Shown here: in pieces, positions 1 to 7,825 of the stretch
Numbering within the stretch: position 1 is the stretch's first letter
Layout of the letters: each line of letters opens with the position of its first letter
Source of the DNA: Vibrio splendidus 12E03
GTDB taxonomy: Bacteria; Pseudomonadota; Gammaproteobacteria; Enterobacterales; Vibrionaceae
Direction of reading: 5' to 3'
Length of the DNA: 34,081 nt
Assembly (NCBI RefSeq): GCF_000272105.2
Contig: NZ_AJZD02000091.1
Coordinates: 1 to 34,081, forward strand
Program-made: the position numbers and the translations under genes
The notes under the pieces: generated by a model
Told to the model about the DNA's origin: nothing
The model's input: only the letters and a program-made list of their open reading frames with translations
Database searches by the model: none

Positions 1-31
1 GTTTCGTACGTTCAAATTTTTCTTTAGACAC
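1..31 (-). CDS. tuf: Elongation factor Tu, N-terminal 10 codons only (cut by window edge)
   Basis: Only the start of the gene is inside the window. The minus strand reads GTG TCT AAA GAA AAA TTT GAA CGT ACG AAA, giving (M)SKEKFERTK, which is the usual N-terminus of bacterial EF-Tu, the GTPase that carries aminoacyl-tRNA to the ribosome. The start codon is GTG, and an AGGAAGGA Shine-Dalgarno sequence lies just upstream at about 41-48. It follows fusA on the same strand after 147 nt, as the last gene of the str operon. The identification rests on ten residues plus position, but both are very specific. Whether it is the tufA or tufB copy cannot be told from here. Confidence 0.9.
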   Translation of the reverse strand, partial: MSKEKFERTK

Positions 32-178
32 AATCGTGTTCCTTCCTAGTTATGATTCGCCACGTTCATTATTGAGCGAGACGCGCCAGAAATTGCTATT
101 TTATGCGCCAACTCTCGTTAGCGCAATATTTGGACGCATTGTTCTTTCAAAAAATGAAAAAAAATGCCTTCCTTTTGT

Positions 179-2275
179 TTAACCACGCTCTGCAATGATT
201 GCTTTTGCAACATTGTTAGGCACTTCAGCGTACTCACTAAACTCCATAGAGTAAGAAGCACGACCTTGTGTCGCAGAACGTAAATCAGTTGCGTAACCGA
301 ACATGACAGACAACGGAACTTGTGCACGAATTATCTTCAGGCCAGCTGTCCCCTCGTCCATACCTTCGATGATGCCGCGACGACGGTTAATATCGCCAAC
401 AACGTCACCCATCCAGTCTTCTGGAGTAGTTACTTCAACTTTCATCATAGGCTCAAGCAAAACTGGTTGCGCTTCAAGTGCACCCGTTCTGAAAGCCATA
501 GAGGCAGCGATTGTAAACGCCATCTCACTTGAATCTGTTTCATGGTAAGAACCATCATATAGTGTAGCTTTGATATCCAAAACTGGATAGCCAGCAAGCA
601 CACCATTGTTCATCTGCTCTTCAACGCCTTTAGCGACTGAAGCAATAAACTCTTTCGGTACGATACCATTGGCAATTTCATCCACAAAGACAAAGCCTTC
701 GCCAGCTTCTGATGGTTCCAGTTTTAGCCATACGTGACCGTACTGACCTTTACCACCATGTTCACGGATAAATTTACCTTCCGCTTTCGCTGTACCACGA
801 ATAGTCTCACGGTAAGCCACTTGCGGGTTACCAACGTTGCAGTTCACGCTAAATTCACGCTTCATACGGTCAACGATGATATCTAAGTGTAGTTCACCCA
901 TACCAGAAATTAGAGTCTGGCCAGTTTCCGCATCCATATCAACGCGGAACGATGGGTCTTCCGCTGCTAGTTTACCTAGAGCGATAGTCATTTTATCTTG
1001 ATCAGCTTGAGAGCTTGGCTCTACAACGATCTGAATAACTGGGTCTGGGAACTCCATGCGCTCAAGAACAATCTTATGGTTCTGGTCACAAAGGGTTTCA
1101 CCAGTAGTCACATCTTTCAGGCCAATGATAGCTGCGATGTCACCTGCTCGTACTTCTTTTACTTCTTCACGCTTGTTTGAGTGCATTTGAACAATGCGAC
1201 CTAAGCGTTCACGTTGCTTCTTCACAGAGTTGTAAGCTGTTTTACCGCTTTCAACAACACCAGAGTAAACACGGATGAAAGTTAAAGTACCAACGAATGG
1301 GTCTGTTGCAATCTTAAATGCTAGCGCTGAGAACGGTTCTTTGTCGTCTGCGTGACGCTCTGCTTCATTTTCGTCTTCATCGATACCTTTAATTGCAGGG
1401 ACATCGACTGGAGAAGGAAGGAAATCAACAACTGCATCTAGAACAGCTTGTACACCTTTGTTTTTGAATGCACTACCACAAGTAGCAAGTACGATTTCAT
1501 TATTAAGGGTACGAGTACGAAGACCTTGTTTGATTTCAGCTTCTGTTAGTTCACCTTCTTCAAGGTACTTATCCATCAGCTCTTCATTTGCTTCTGCAGC
1601 AGCTTCAACAAGTTCTGTACGATATTCTTCAGCCATTTCTTGCATGTCTGCAGGGATATCTTCGTACGTAAAAGTCATGCCTTGGTCAGCTTCGTTCCAG
1701 TTAATTGCCTTCATCTTGATAAGATCGACAACGCCTTGGAAGTTTTCTTCAGCACCAATGTTCAGTTGAATTGGAACAGGAGTTGCGCCTAGGCGGTCCT
1801 TGATCTGTTCAACTACGCGCAGGAAGTCTGCGCCGGTACGGTCCATTTTATTAACGAAAACCATACGTGGAACTTGGTACTTATCAGCTTGACGCCATAC
1901 TGTCTCTGACTGAGGTTCAACACCAGATGAGCCACAGAACACAACAACTGCACCATCAAGTACACGTAAAGAACGTTCTACTTCGATTGTGAAGTCAACG
2001 TGTCCAGGAGTGTCGATGATGTTGATACGGTGGTCCGAGAACTGCGCTTCCATACCACGCCAAAACGTAGTGGTTGCTGCTGAAGTGATCGTAATACCGC
2101 GCTCTTGCTCTTGCTCCATCCAGTCCATGGTTGCTGCACCATCGTGAACTTCGCCGATTTTATGAGAAAGACCGGTATAGAACAGAATACGTTCACTTGT
2201 GGTTGTTTTACCTGCATCTACGTGAGCAACGATACCGATATTACGGTATTGCTCTATAGGAGTTTTACGAGCCAC
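179..2275 (-). CDS. fusA: Elongation factor G
   Basis: This is the ribosomal translocase GTPase, which moves tRNA and mRNA through the ribosome after peptide transfer and also acts with RRF in ribosome recycling. The 698-residue protein is full length. The GTPase motifs are visible: the P-loop AHVDAGKTT at about residues 17-25, DTPGH (G3) and NKMD (G4). The later EF-G domains follow, with the conserved region around [12 protein letters not shown]. The start is GTG at 2275, supported by an AGAGGA Shine-Dalgarno sequence just upstream. It is the third gene of the str operon, after rpsL and rpsG. The 165-nt spacer from rpsG is rich in hairpins, which are listed separately. Confidence 0.98.
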   Translation of the reverse strand: MARKTPIEQYRNIGIVAHVDAGKTTTSERILFYTGLSHKIGEVHDGAATMDWMEQEQERGITITSAATTTFWRGMEAQFSDHRINIIDTPGHVDFTIEVERSLRVLDGAVVVFCGSSGVEPQSETVWRQADKYQVPRMVFVNKMDRTGADFLRVVEQIKDRLGATPVPIQLNIGAEENFQGVVDLIKMKAINWNEADQGMTFTYEDIPADMQEMAEEYRTELVEAAAEANEELMDKYLEEGELTEAEIKQGLRTRTLNNEIVLATCGSAFKNKGVQAVLDAVVDFLPSPVDVPAIKGIDEDENEAERHADDKEPFSALAFKIATDPFVGTLTFIRVYSGVVESGKTAYNSVKKQRERLGRIVQMHSNKREEVKEVRAGDIAAIIGLKDVTTGETLCDQNHKIVLERMEFPDPVIQIVVEPSSQADQDKMTIALGKLAAEDPSFRVDMDAETGQTLISGMGELHLDIIVDRMKREFSVNCNVGNPQVAYRETIRGTAKAEGKFIREHGGKGQYGHVWLKLEPSEAGEGFVFVDEIANGIVPKEFIASVAKGVEEQMNNGVLAGYPVLDIKATLYDGSYHETDSSEMAFTIAASMAFRTGALEAQPVLLEPMMKVEVTTPEDWMGDVVGDINRRRGIIEGMDEGTAGLKIIRAQVPLSVMFGYATDLRSATQGRASYSMEFSEYAEVPNNVAKAIIAERG

Positions 2276-2301
2276 GGTTGAATCCTCTTATTAGAGACTT
2301 A

Positions 2302-2381
2302 GGGACTATTGCTATGTCTAGATTATGCGTTAAAAGCGATGCTTCGCTAAAATTGCTTGCCCTAGAAATAGCAATAGTTCC
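2302..2381 (-). repeat. 20-nt imperfect inverted repeat in the rpsG-fusA spacer (long hairpin)
   Basis: The arms lie at 2302-2321 and 2362-2381. In the minus-strand RNA 18 of 20 positions can pair. A small inner hairpin (AGCGA-tgct-TCGCT, 2335-2348) sits in the 40-nt loop. The structure lies wholly between the rpsG stop and the fusA Shine-Dalgarno sequence, so it would form in the str operon mRNA. Its right arm overlaps the next hairpin (2375-2401), so the two cannot form together. The pairing is directly visible; any regulatory role is inference. Confidence 0.75.
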
Positions 2382-2401
2382 TAGCATAAGCATAGGAACT
2401 A
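2375..2401 (-). repeat. 9-bp hairpin in the rpsG-fusA spacer, alternative to the long hairpin
   Basis: TAGTTCCTA at 2375-2383 and TAGGAACTA at 2393-2401 are perfect inverted repeats with a 9-nt loop. Seven bases of the left arm (2375-2381) are also used by the 2302-2381 repeat, so the two structures compete. In the RNA this hairpin lies upstream of the long one and could be formed first during transcription. Confidence 0.7.
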
Positions 2402-2406
2402 AAGAA

Positions 2407-2430
2407 GTGCTGCAAGGAACCTTGCAGCAC
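2407..2430 (-). terminator. Strong hairpin just after rpsG (terminator-like, attenuator or RNA-processing site)
   Basis: GTGCTGCAAGG (2407-2417) and CCTTGCAGCAC (2420-2430) form an 11-bp perfect stem with only two bases between, so the real loop is probably four to six bases. It starts 10 nt past the rpsG stop codon. On the minus strand the tail reads TTCTTTAG, which is only a weak U-tract, so partial termination or mRNA end protection is more likely than full termination; fusA must still be transcribed. Confidence 0.6.
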
Positions 2431-2440
2431 TAAAAAGGTA

Positions 2441-2911
2441 TTACCAACGGTAATGTGCGAACGCTTTGTTTGCGTCAGCCATGCGGTGAACGTCTTCACG
2501 TTTCTTAACCGCAGTACCTTTGTTCTCAGACGCGTCTAGCATTTCAGCAGCTAGGCGTTGAGCCATAGATTTTTCACCACGCTTACGCGCAGCTTCAACT
2601 ACCCAACGCATAGCAAGAGCGTTACGGCGAACCGGACGAACTTCTACAGGTACTTGGTAAGTTGAACCACCTACACGGCGAGATTTAACTTCTACCGCTG
2701 GGCGAACATTTTCAAGAGCTTCTTCAAATACAGCTAAGTGGTCTTTACCAGACTTCTCAGCCATTGAATCTAGTGCAGTGTAAACGATTTTTTCTGCAGT
2801 AGATTTCTTTCCGTCAACCATAAGGATGTTAACGAATTTTGCCAGCAATTCAGATTTGAACTTAGGATCTGGAAGGATCTTACGCTGACCTATTACGCGA
2901 CGACGTGGCAT
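2441..2911 (-). CDS. rpsG: 30S ribosomal protein S7
   Basis: S7 is a primary 16S rRNA-binding protein that nucleates assembly of the 30S head and lies by the E-site. The 156-residue product has the typical start [17 protein letters not shown] and the [14 protein letters not shown] segment of bacterial S7. It begins at ATG with a GGAGAA ribosome binding site. It is the second gene of the str operon, 106 nt after rpsL. In E. coli S7 represses its own operon by binding the rpsL-rpsG spacer; the spacer here is of similar length, so the same control is likely, though I cannot verify the RNA fold. Confidence 0.98.
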   Translation of the reverse strand: MPRRRVIGQRKILPDPKFKSELLAKFVNILMVDGKKSTAEKIVYTALDSMAEKSGKDHLAVFEEALENVRPAVEVKSRRVGGSTYQVPVEVRPVRRNALAMRWVVEAARKRGEKSMAQRLAAEMLDASENKGTAVKKREDVHRMADANKAFAHYRW

Positions 2912-2996
2912 GGATATTCTCCGTTGTCTTCTTCAGGTTTTTTCCAAAACTTTTCAGAATAATAAATAAAATAGTGTTTGGCCTTACTTAACGATT

Positions 2997-3010
2997 TCTT
3001 TTTAAAAAGA
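2997..3010. repeat. 14-bp A/T palindrome in the rpsL-rpsG spacer
   Basis: TCTTTTTAAAAAGA is a perfect palindrome that begins 7 nt past the rpsL stop codon. It falls in the spacer that carries the S7 autoregulatory site in E. coli. A palindrome without a loop is a poor RNA hairpin, so its meaning is uncertain. Confidence 0.5.
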
Positions 3011-3017
3011 GAATCAA

Positions 3018-3395
<378 letters not shown>

Positions 3396-3440
3396 CTAGC
3401 TCCTGAAATTTACTTGAAAGTAAGCTTTGTGAAAAATCTA

Positions 3441-3467
3441 TCCCTAATCACAAGTCGTAATTAGGGA
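3441..3467 (-). promoter_or_regulatory. Hairpin at the extreme 5' end of the str operon mRNA
   Basis: TCCCTAAT (3441-3448) and ATTAGGGA (3460-3467) are perfect 8-bp arms with an 11-nt loop. The predicted start of transcription is near 3467, so the mRNA would begin with this stem. On the minus strand the stem is followed by TAGATTTTT, which gives it a terminator- or attenuator-like look. Fold and position are visible; function is inferred. Confidence 0.6.
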
Positions 3468-3473
3468 CGCAAA

Positions 3474-3502
3474 ATTCTATTCAGCAGTGGGAGGTGTGTC
3501 AA
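3474..3502 (-). promoter_or_regulatory. Sigma-70 promoter of the str operon
   Basis: On the minus strand, TTGACA (3497-3502) and TAGAAT (3474-3479) are separated by exactly 17 bp, an almost perfect housekeeping promoter. The segment after the -10 box carries the G/C-rich discriminator GCGTCCC (3464-3470), which is typical of promoters under stringent (ppGpp) control of ribosomal genes. It lies about 80 nt upstream of rpsL and downstream of tusB, so the str genes do not depend on the tus promoter. Confidence 0.9.
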
Positions 3503-3574
3503 GAAATATACAGATCTTTTTTAGCCGTCTAGAGCTCAGGATGGTCTAATTTTAACCAAACTGATAGAACACAC

Positions 3575-3850
3575 TTACCAAGTCACTGATTTGGCGTTCA
3601 AAACCGTCAGTTTAACGAAGCCATCGAAGTCAACTTGATCAATGGTACTTGAGACAAGTAGTTGTAAACCTCGGCTATCTAGATCTGGTTTTAACACCGA
3701 CACCTGCTCTACTGCGCAGATTTGAGTGAATAACTCATGATTTGGAAGGCAAACATACACCGCGTCTTCCACCAAAAGATACTGATCTTGTGGCTGAGAA
3801 TAGGTCAATGCGAGTTTAAGTTTGTCGACTGATTTTACGATATGAAGCAT
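3575..3850 (-). CDS. tusB: Sulfurtransferase complex subunit TusB
   Basis: TusB is part of the TusBCD complex, which takes sulfur from TusA and passes it through TusE to MnmA for 2-thiouridine at tRNA position 34. The predicted protein has 91 residues and starts MLHIVKSVDKLKLA, the typical DsrH/TusB beginning. An upstream in-frame start at 3883 would overlap tusC, but the ATG at 3850 has a strong AGGGGA site just before it and gives the usual length, so I chose 3850. It follows tusC after 8 nt in the order tusD-tusC-tusB. Confidence 0.92.
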   Translation of the reverse strand: MLHIVKSVDKLKLALTYSQPQDQYLLVEDAVYVCLPNHELFTQICAVEQVSVLKPDLDSRGLQLLVSSTIDQVDFDGFVKLTVLNAKSVTW

Positions 3851-3858
3851 AGCGTCCC

Positions 3859-4215
3859 CTAGAAAGTCAGTATCTGTTGGCACTGAGCTAACTTCTGCGT
3901 TAACTCGTCGGCTTCAACGGTGGTCACATCGATCAGCAGGTTGTCGGCTGAAAGACCAAACTGACTCAGACTCCGCTGACACACATACACCTGTTCGATG
4001 TCGTACAAGTCCATAAGTTTGAATGCGGAGATGTAGTCACGCGATAGTGTTTCGTCGGGCTGCTGCGCTTTGAGAAGCTGTGTCACGCCATCGCCAACAA
4101 AGAACACGGCAATGTCTTCACTGTAGGCGGACGCAGCAAGTAATGCGTCTAACCCTTCTCTACCCGCAGCAGTTGTATGAGGGAAACTGTTAAATATAAA
4201 GGCTAACTTTCTCAA
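3859..4215 (-). CDS. tusC: Sulfurtransferase complex subunit TusC
   Basis: TusC is a DsrF-like subunit of the heterohexameric TusBCD complex of the tRNA 2-thiouridine pathway. The 118-residue product has the family start [27 protein letters not shown] and length. Its start codon overlaps the tusD stop codon by 4 nt, which suggests translational coupling. The gene order yheO-tusD-tusC-tusB-rpsL is the same as in E. coli. Confidence 0.95.
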   Translation of the reverse strand: MRKLAFIFNSFPHTTAAGREGLDALLAASAYSEDIAVFFVGDGVTQLLKAQQPDETLSRDYISAFKLMDLYDIEQVYVCQRSLSQFGLSADNLLIDVTTVEADELTQKLAQCQQILTF

Positions 4216-4601
4216 AACTGCACAACCCTATCTTGCGTTAGTAGCGCTTCTGATAAGCTCCCTAATCCGGCCTGAGTAAACCCCGTGGCTAGGTTAGAGG
4301 CACTTAGTTGATGTTGCTCTGCTTCTTCAGAGCTAATCACTCCGCGTCTTAGTGCAGCTGCCACACAGGTTTCAAGGCTAACATCGTGCTCATCAGCCAG
4401 CTTTTGCCAAGCAGAAGCTAAGTCAAATTCATCGTTAGCCGGTACGGTAAGGTCTGAGCCGTTACTGACGCCATCTTGATAGAAGAACACACTGTGAAGT
4501 TTGTGGCCCTGTTTAATCAGAGCCACGGCAAACTGGTAGGCACTTCTTGCTGACTGTGAGCCATAGACTGGCCCATTCACTAGGAGTGTATAGCTTAGCA
4601 A
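4212..4601 (-). CDS. tusD: Sulfurtransferase complex subunit TusD
   Basis: TusD is the DsrE-like subunit that carries the persulfide cysteine of TusBCD. The 129-residue protein has the family pattern of a first strand, [19 protein letters not shown], and a cysteine at residue 79 in [12 protein letters not shown], matching the active Cys78 of E. coli TusD. Its first seven bases overlap the end of the upstream regulator gene, so yheO, tusD and tusC appear translationally linked. Function is assigned from family and context. Confidence 0.95.
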   Translation of the reverse strand: MLSYTLLVNGPVYGSQSARSAYQFAVALIKQGHKLHSVFFYQDGVSNGSDLTVPANDEFDLASAWQKLADEHDVSLETCVAAALRRGVISSEEAEQHQLSASNLATGFTQAGLGSLSEALLTQDRVVQF

Positions 4602-5320
4602 CCCTCTTCATCCTCTGTTTTACGTTGGCGGATGTATAGGTACACGGTGTGCTTAGAGATGTTCAGTCGCTCAGCAACGCGGTTAATCGCGTCTTTAATA
4701 TCGAAAATACCTTTGTCGTACAGCTCCATCACGATCTGACGGTTCTTCGTATTGTTCGATACCGATTTGTCAGCGTTAATTTCTTCAATGGTGCGTTCAA
4801 CCGTCTGGTCGACAAGTTCTTCAACGTCACTAGCGAAGTTAACCGATGATGCGGCTTCGTCTGCGTCTTGCGTAGGCATGAACGATTGCAGTACTTGTGA
4901 GAATGGCGCGTCTAGGTTCACGTTAATACACAGTAGGCCAATCACTCGGTCTTCACCGTTGCGGATAGCAACCGTGATCGACTTCATCAACACTCCGCCT
5001 TTAGCGCGAGTGAAGTATGAACGTGAGAAATTACGCTTAGAACCTTCAATATCTTTTAGCATCTTCAATGCAAGATCGGTGATCGGCGAACCAACCTGAC
5101 GACCCGTATTTTCGCCGTTGGCAATTTTAATCGCAGAAGTATTGAGGTCTTCTAAAGAGTGCAAAACGATTTCACAAAACGGACCAATAAGGCTCGCAAT
5201 ACCGTCAACAACGGCCTCATAAGATCTTAGAATGATTTTATCGTGTTCACTGAATGGCATAACGTGGACTGATTCCATTTCAAGTAACACATCTGCATTG
5301 ACTGTTTCTGTAGTAGTCAC
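4595..5320 (-). CDS. yheO: YheO-family PAS-like transcriptional regulator
   Basis: The 241-residue protein has an N-terminal YheO-type PAS-like domain (about residues 25-140, with [27 protein letters not shown]) and a C-terminal helix-turn-helix (about 205-235, [23 protein letters not shown]). This is the YheO family of DNA-binding proteins; the ligand and regulon are not known to me. It is the first gene of the yheO-tusDCB cluster and overlaps tusD by 7 nt, which suggests that it may act on that operon, though this is inference. The C-terminal [15 protein letters not shown] resembles helix-turn-helix domains that bind palindromic operators. Confidence 0.88.
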   Translation of the reverse strand: MTTTETVNADVLLEMESVHVMPFSEHDKIILRSYEAVVDGIASLIGPFCEIVLHSLEDLNTSAIKIANGENTGRQVGSPITDLALKMLKDIEGSKRNFSRSYFTRAKGGVLMKSITVAIRNGEDRVIGLLCINVNLDAPFSQVLQSFMPTQDADEAASSVNFASDVEELVDQTVERTIEEINADKSVSNNTKNRQIVMELYDKGIFDIKDAINRVAERLNISKHTVYLYIRQRKTEDEEGC

Positions 5321-5454
5321 TTATTCCTTACCTTCGTGTGAAAAATCAACAAATTTATGTAAGTTTATCAGAAAATTTTAATTGCACACCTAGCTAACAT
5401 TGCAACTAGTGATTTAGAACAAGTTTAAAAATCAAATACTCATCTTCAAATCAT

Positions 5455-5486
5455 AAAAAAAGCCTAACTCAAAGTTAGGCTTTTTA
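5455..5486. terminator. Intrinsic terminator after fkpA
   Basis: AGCCTAACT (5461-5469) and AGTTAGGCT (5473-5481) form a 9-bp stem with a 3-nt loop. It is flanked by A-runs on one side and T-runs on the other, so it works as a terminator on the minus strand for fkpA (seven T residues follow the stem) and could also stop transcription from the plus strand. Confidence 0.92.
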
Positions 5487-5525
5487 TTCAATCAACGTAT
5501 TTTAGTACGAGGCTTTTAACCGATA

Positions 5526-6302
5526 TTACTGTGCAGGAGCTGCTTCAGCGTTATCGATGTTTAGTAGTTCTACTTCGAATACTAGCGTTGAGTTAGCTGG
5601 GATAGTCGGTGTATCTTGCTCACCGTATGCTAGCTCTGGCGGGATAACGAACTTGTACTTAGAACCAACTTGCATCAGTTGTACGCCTTCAGTCCAGCCA
5701 GGGATTACGCGGTTTAGTGGGAATGTCGCTGGTTCGCCACGATCGTAAGAGCTGTCGAACTGAGTACCGTCTGTTAGCGTACCTTTGTAGTGTACTTGAA
5801 CGGTATCAGTGTCTTTTGGAGAAGCGCCTTCACCAGCAGTCATTACTTGGTAAAGTAGACCAGATTCAGTCTGCTTAACGCCTTCAGTTTTAGCGAACTC
5901 AGCACGGAAGTCATCACCGGCTTTCTTCACTTCTGCAGATTTTTCTGCCGCTTGTGCTTGCATCGTTTCAGCAACACGCTTGTCTAGAGCTTCAAGAGCT
6001 GCGCGAGTTTCTTCTTCGTTAAGTGCTGTTTTCTCTGCGAATACGTCTTCGATACCTTGAAGAACCATATCTTTGTCTAGGTTGATACCTAGCTCGCTTG
6101 GCTTATCAATGCTTGTGCTTAGGTAGTTAGCGAAAGATACACCGATTGCGTAAGCCGCTTTGTCATCTTCTGTTTTAAAGTTTACTGCTTCAACTTTAAC
6201 TTCTTCTACCTGTGGAGCTTCTGCCTTTGGTTCTTCTTTCTGACAACCAACTGCTAGCATAACCGTTGCGGCAAGCAGTGATACTTTTAAAACTGATTTC
6301 AT
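5526..6302 (-). CDS. fkpA: FKBP-type peptidyl-prolyl isomerase FkpA, probable lipoprotein
   Basis: FkpA is an envelope chaperone that isomerises proline peptide bonds of exported proteins. The 258-residue product has an N-terminal lipoprotein-type signal ending AVGC (cysteine 20 after the chosen start), a charged linker, a helical dimerisation domain (about 45-140) and a C-terminal FKBP domain (about 150-250) with [24 protein letters not shown] and [23 protein letters not shown] chose ATG at 6302, which has GGAG seven bases upstream; a TTG four codons earlier contains that very Shine-Dalgarno sequence and is unlikely to be the start. E. coli FkpA is soluble in the periplasm, so lipid anchoring here is an inference from the cysteine. 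Confidence 0.93.
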   Translation of the reverse strand: MKSVLKVSLLAATVMLAVGCQKEEPKAEAPQVEEVKVEAVNFKTEDDKAAYAIGVSFANYLSTSIDKPSELGINLDKDMVLQGIEDVFAEKTALNEEETRAALEALDKRVAETMQAQAAEKSAEVKKAGDDFRAEFAKTEGVKQTESGLLYQVMTAGEGASPKDTDTVQVHYKGTLTDGTQFDSSYDRGEPATFPLNRVIPGWTEGVQLMQVGSKYKFVIPPELAYGEQDTPTIPANSTLVFEVELLNIDNAEAAPAQ

Positions 6303-6316
6303 TGAATTCTCCAATT

Positions 6317-6331
6317 AATGGCCAAGCCATT
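6317..6331 (-). repeat. Short hairpin just upstream of the fkpA ribosome binding site
   Basis: AATGGC (6317-6322) and GCCATT (6326-6331) form a 6-bp stem with a 3-nt loop, only a few bases from the GGAG of fkpA. In the fkpA mRNA it could affect translation start. This is a weak, short element. Confidence 0.4.
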
Positions 6332-6345
6332 GGTTATTGTGCACA

Positions 6346-6362
6346 AATCTAATGATTAGATT
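6346..6362. promoter_or_regulatory. 17-bp perfect palindrome between fkpA and the WD40 gene (candidate operator)
   Basis: AATCTAAT-G-ATTAGATT has 8-bp perfect arms around one central base. It lies in the 131-bp divergent spacer, 44 bp from the fkpA start and 72 bp from the WD40 gene start, so a protein bound here could affect both. I do not recognise the sequence as the site of a known regulator. Confidence 0.5.
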
Positions 6363-6433
6363 GGTGTGAATACGTTAGTTATAACAATATACTAGTCATA
6401 TGTCTTTCGACACAAACCGGATTATTAGATGTG

Positions 6434-7411
6434 ATGCGAATATTTTTCCACTCATTGCTATGTACAATTGTCATCACCTTGTTAAATGGTTGCTTTTTCT
6501 TCCAAGATGATGAGCAACGTTGGGAAATTGAGCCCAATGGTGCCACCAGCTTTGCACTCAGCAGAGATGGACGCTTCGCCCTGCTCTACTCTCAGCAAAA
6601 GCAACTGCTCCTTTGGGACCTCGCCGAAGACCAAGAGTTGGCTCAGCTTGGTCCACAAGACCAGTTAGAAAACCAAGTATCGCGTATCCGTATCTCGGAC
6701 AATGGCCGTTTTGCCATTACCGCTAGCCAGATGAACTTCGCCGTTTGGGACTTATCTTGGACTCAAGCACAAGGGCTCTGGTCTATCTCCGACGGCTTGA
6801 TTCGCGATGTCGATATCTCTAGCAATGGTGAAAAAGTACTGCTTGGCCTTTCTAATGGCAAAGCCATCTATGTGGACTTAGTCACCGGACGCCGTCTGGA
6901 GTTCCTTGCTCACCGAGAAAAAGTGAATTCAGTCTCCCTCTCTTCTAATGGCCGCTACGCATTATCAGGCGGCAACGACTACAAAGCTTACCTTTGGGAT
7001 ACCGAATCAGGTTTGGTGTTACGTACCTTCGAGCATGAACAAAGAGTAGTACGAGTTGCACTCCAACGCGATGGCGAGCTGGCTTTTACCTCTGATGGCG
7101 GCAATCAAGCGATGATTTGGGATCTTGAAACGGGCGAACCTCAAGCGCAATTGCAAAGCTGGTCTCGACAGTTGATTTTCTCGAGTGCTCGCTTTTCTGA
7201 TGACGGCAGTATGTTGGTGACTGGCACACCATCCAGCCAAGTGAGCGTGTGGAATACTCAGGATGGCAAACGAATTTCTCGCCACGATGCTGAGCCACTA
7301 AAAGATGCTCGCCCTCCTCGTGCGGTAGTGTATGATGCAGCCTTTGATGATAAGAACCGTGTGATATCGGGCACCTCTGCGGGCATTGCCCAAGCTTGGA
7401 ATGTGGATTAA
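6434..7411 (+). CDS. WD40-repeat lipoprotein (seven-bladed beta-propeller), function unknown
   Basis: The 325-residue protein begins with a lipoprotein signal, MRIFFHSLLCTIVITLLNGC, with the lipobox LNGC at residues 17-20. Aspartate follows only after FFFQ, so outer-membrane placement is plausible. Seven WD-type blade ends can be read in order: LLLWDL, FAVWDL, AIYVDL, AYLWDT, AMIWDL, VSVWNT and AQAWNVD, which gives a complete propeller. Such a fold normally binds proteins, so the likely role is a periplasmic scaffold or assembly factor. A GTG lies one codon upstream of the chosen ATG; neither has a strong ribosome binding site. slyX follows after 5 nt, so the two genes are cotranscribed. No enzyme motif is visible. 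Confidence 0.85.
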   Translation: MRIFFHSLLCTIVITLLNGCFFFQDDEQRWEIEPNGATSFALSRDGRFALLYSQQKQLLLWDLAEDQELAQLGPQDQLENQVSRIRISDNGRFAITASQMNFAVWDLSWTQAQGLWSISDGLIRDVDISSNGEKVLLGLSNGKAIYVDLVTGRRLEFLAHREKVNSVSLSSNGRYALSGGNDYKAYLWDTESGLVLRTFEHEQRVVRVALQRDGELAFTSDGGNQAMIWDLETGEPQAQLQSWSRQLIFSSARFSDDGSMLVTGTPSSQVSVWNTQDGKRISRHDAEPLKDARPPRAVVYDAAFDDKNRVISGTSAGIAQAWNVD

Positions 7412-7416
7412 GAACG

Positions 7417-7644
7417 ATGACAGAAAAGCGAGTTGAACAACTAGAAAGCCGCGTAAATGACCTAGAGTGTCAGTTAGCTTTCCAAGAACAAACCATTGAA
7501 GAACTCAATGAAGCGCTTAGCCAACAACAAATGTTGATCACGAGAATGCAAGACCAGATGAAATTCGTGGTTGGCAAAGTGAAAAATATGGATGGCTCTA
7601 ATCTAGCTGACGCATCAGAAGAGACGCCACCTCCACACTACTAA
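7417..7644 (+). CDS. slyX: SlyX family protein
   Basis: SlyX is a small, conserved, mostly coiled-coil protein of unknown function. The 75-residue product starts MTEKRVEQLESRVNDLECQL, has a heptad pattern over about residues 5-55 (LESRVNDLECQLAFQEQTIEELNEAL), and ends in PPPHY, the family's usual C-terminus. I chose the ATG at 7417, which gives the family length; an earlier in-frame start would overlap the WD40 gene. It lies 5 nt after the WD40 lipoprotein gene. In E. coli slyX is next to slyD and fkpA, and here slyD is about 1.3 kb away, so the neighbourhood is conserved with an insertion of iaaA. Confidence 0.92.
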   Translation: MTEKRVEQLESRVNDLECQLAFQEQTIEELNEALSQQQMLITRMQDQMKFVVGKVKNMDGSNLADASEETPPPHY

Positions 7645-7686
7645 GTGCGGTTCAAAATAACGAATTGATTCTAGCGACGTATATCG

Positions 7687-7742
7687 TTAGTTTCTCGTCC
7701 TCAATGTGTAAACACATTTCAGAACGGGACATAGAAAACTAA
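7687..7742 (+). repeat. Long imperfect stem-loop downstream of slyX
   Basis: The arms at about 7687-7701 and 7726-7742 pair imperfectly (TTAGTTTCT-CGTCC against GGGACATAGAAAACTAA), and the loop holds a further perfect stem, AATGTG-taaa-CACATT at 7703-7718. It lies between the slyX stop and the terminator at 7741-7775. This could be a structured mRNA 3' end or a small RNA from the 3' region; neither can be tested here. Confidence 0.5.
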
Positions 7743-7775
7743 AAGGGCGACAGATGCTTATCTGTCGCCCTTTTG
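7741..7775. terminator. Bidirectional intrinsic terminator between slyX and iaaA
   Basis: AAAAGGGCGACAGAT (7741-7755) and ATCTGTCGCCCTTTT (7760-7774) form a 15-bp perfect stem with a loop of about 4 nt. A-runs and T-runs on both sides suit termination of slyX from the left and iaaA from the right, as expected for convergent genes. Confidence 0.93.
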
Positions 7776-7825
7776 TTTGTTTAATCTGCGCTAATTCAAC
7801 TAAAGCCAATTAAGCCGATAGAAAC

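Noticed and set aside
118..327. Short minus-strand reading frame over the fusA 3' end
   Set aside because: It overlaps fusA in another frame and its start and composition are unlike a protein; it is a by-product of coding sequence.
6360..6385. CRP-like TGTGA upstream of fkpA and the WD40 gene
   Set aside because: TGTGA is present but the partner half-site at the 6-bp spacing is TAGTT, so the site is not convincing.
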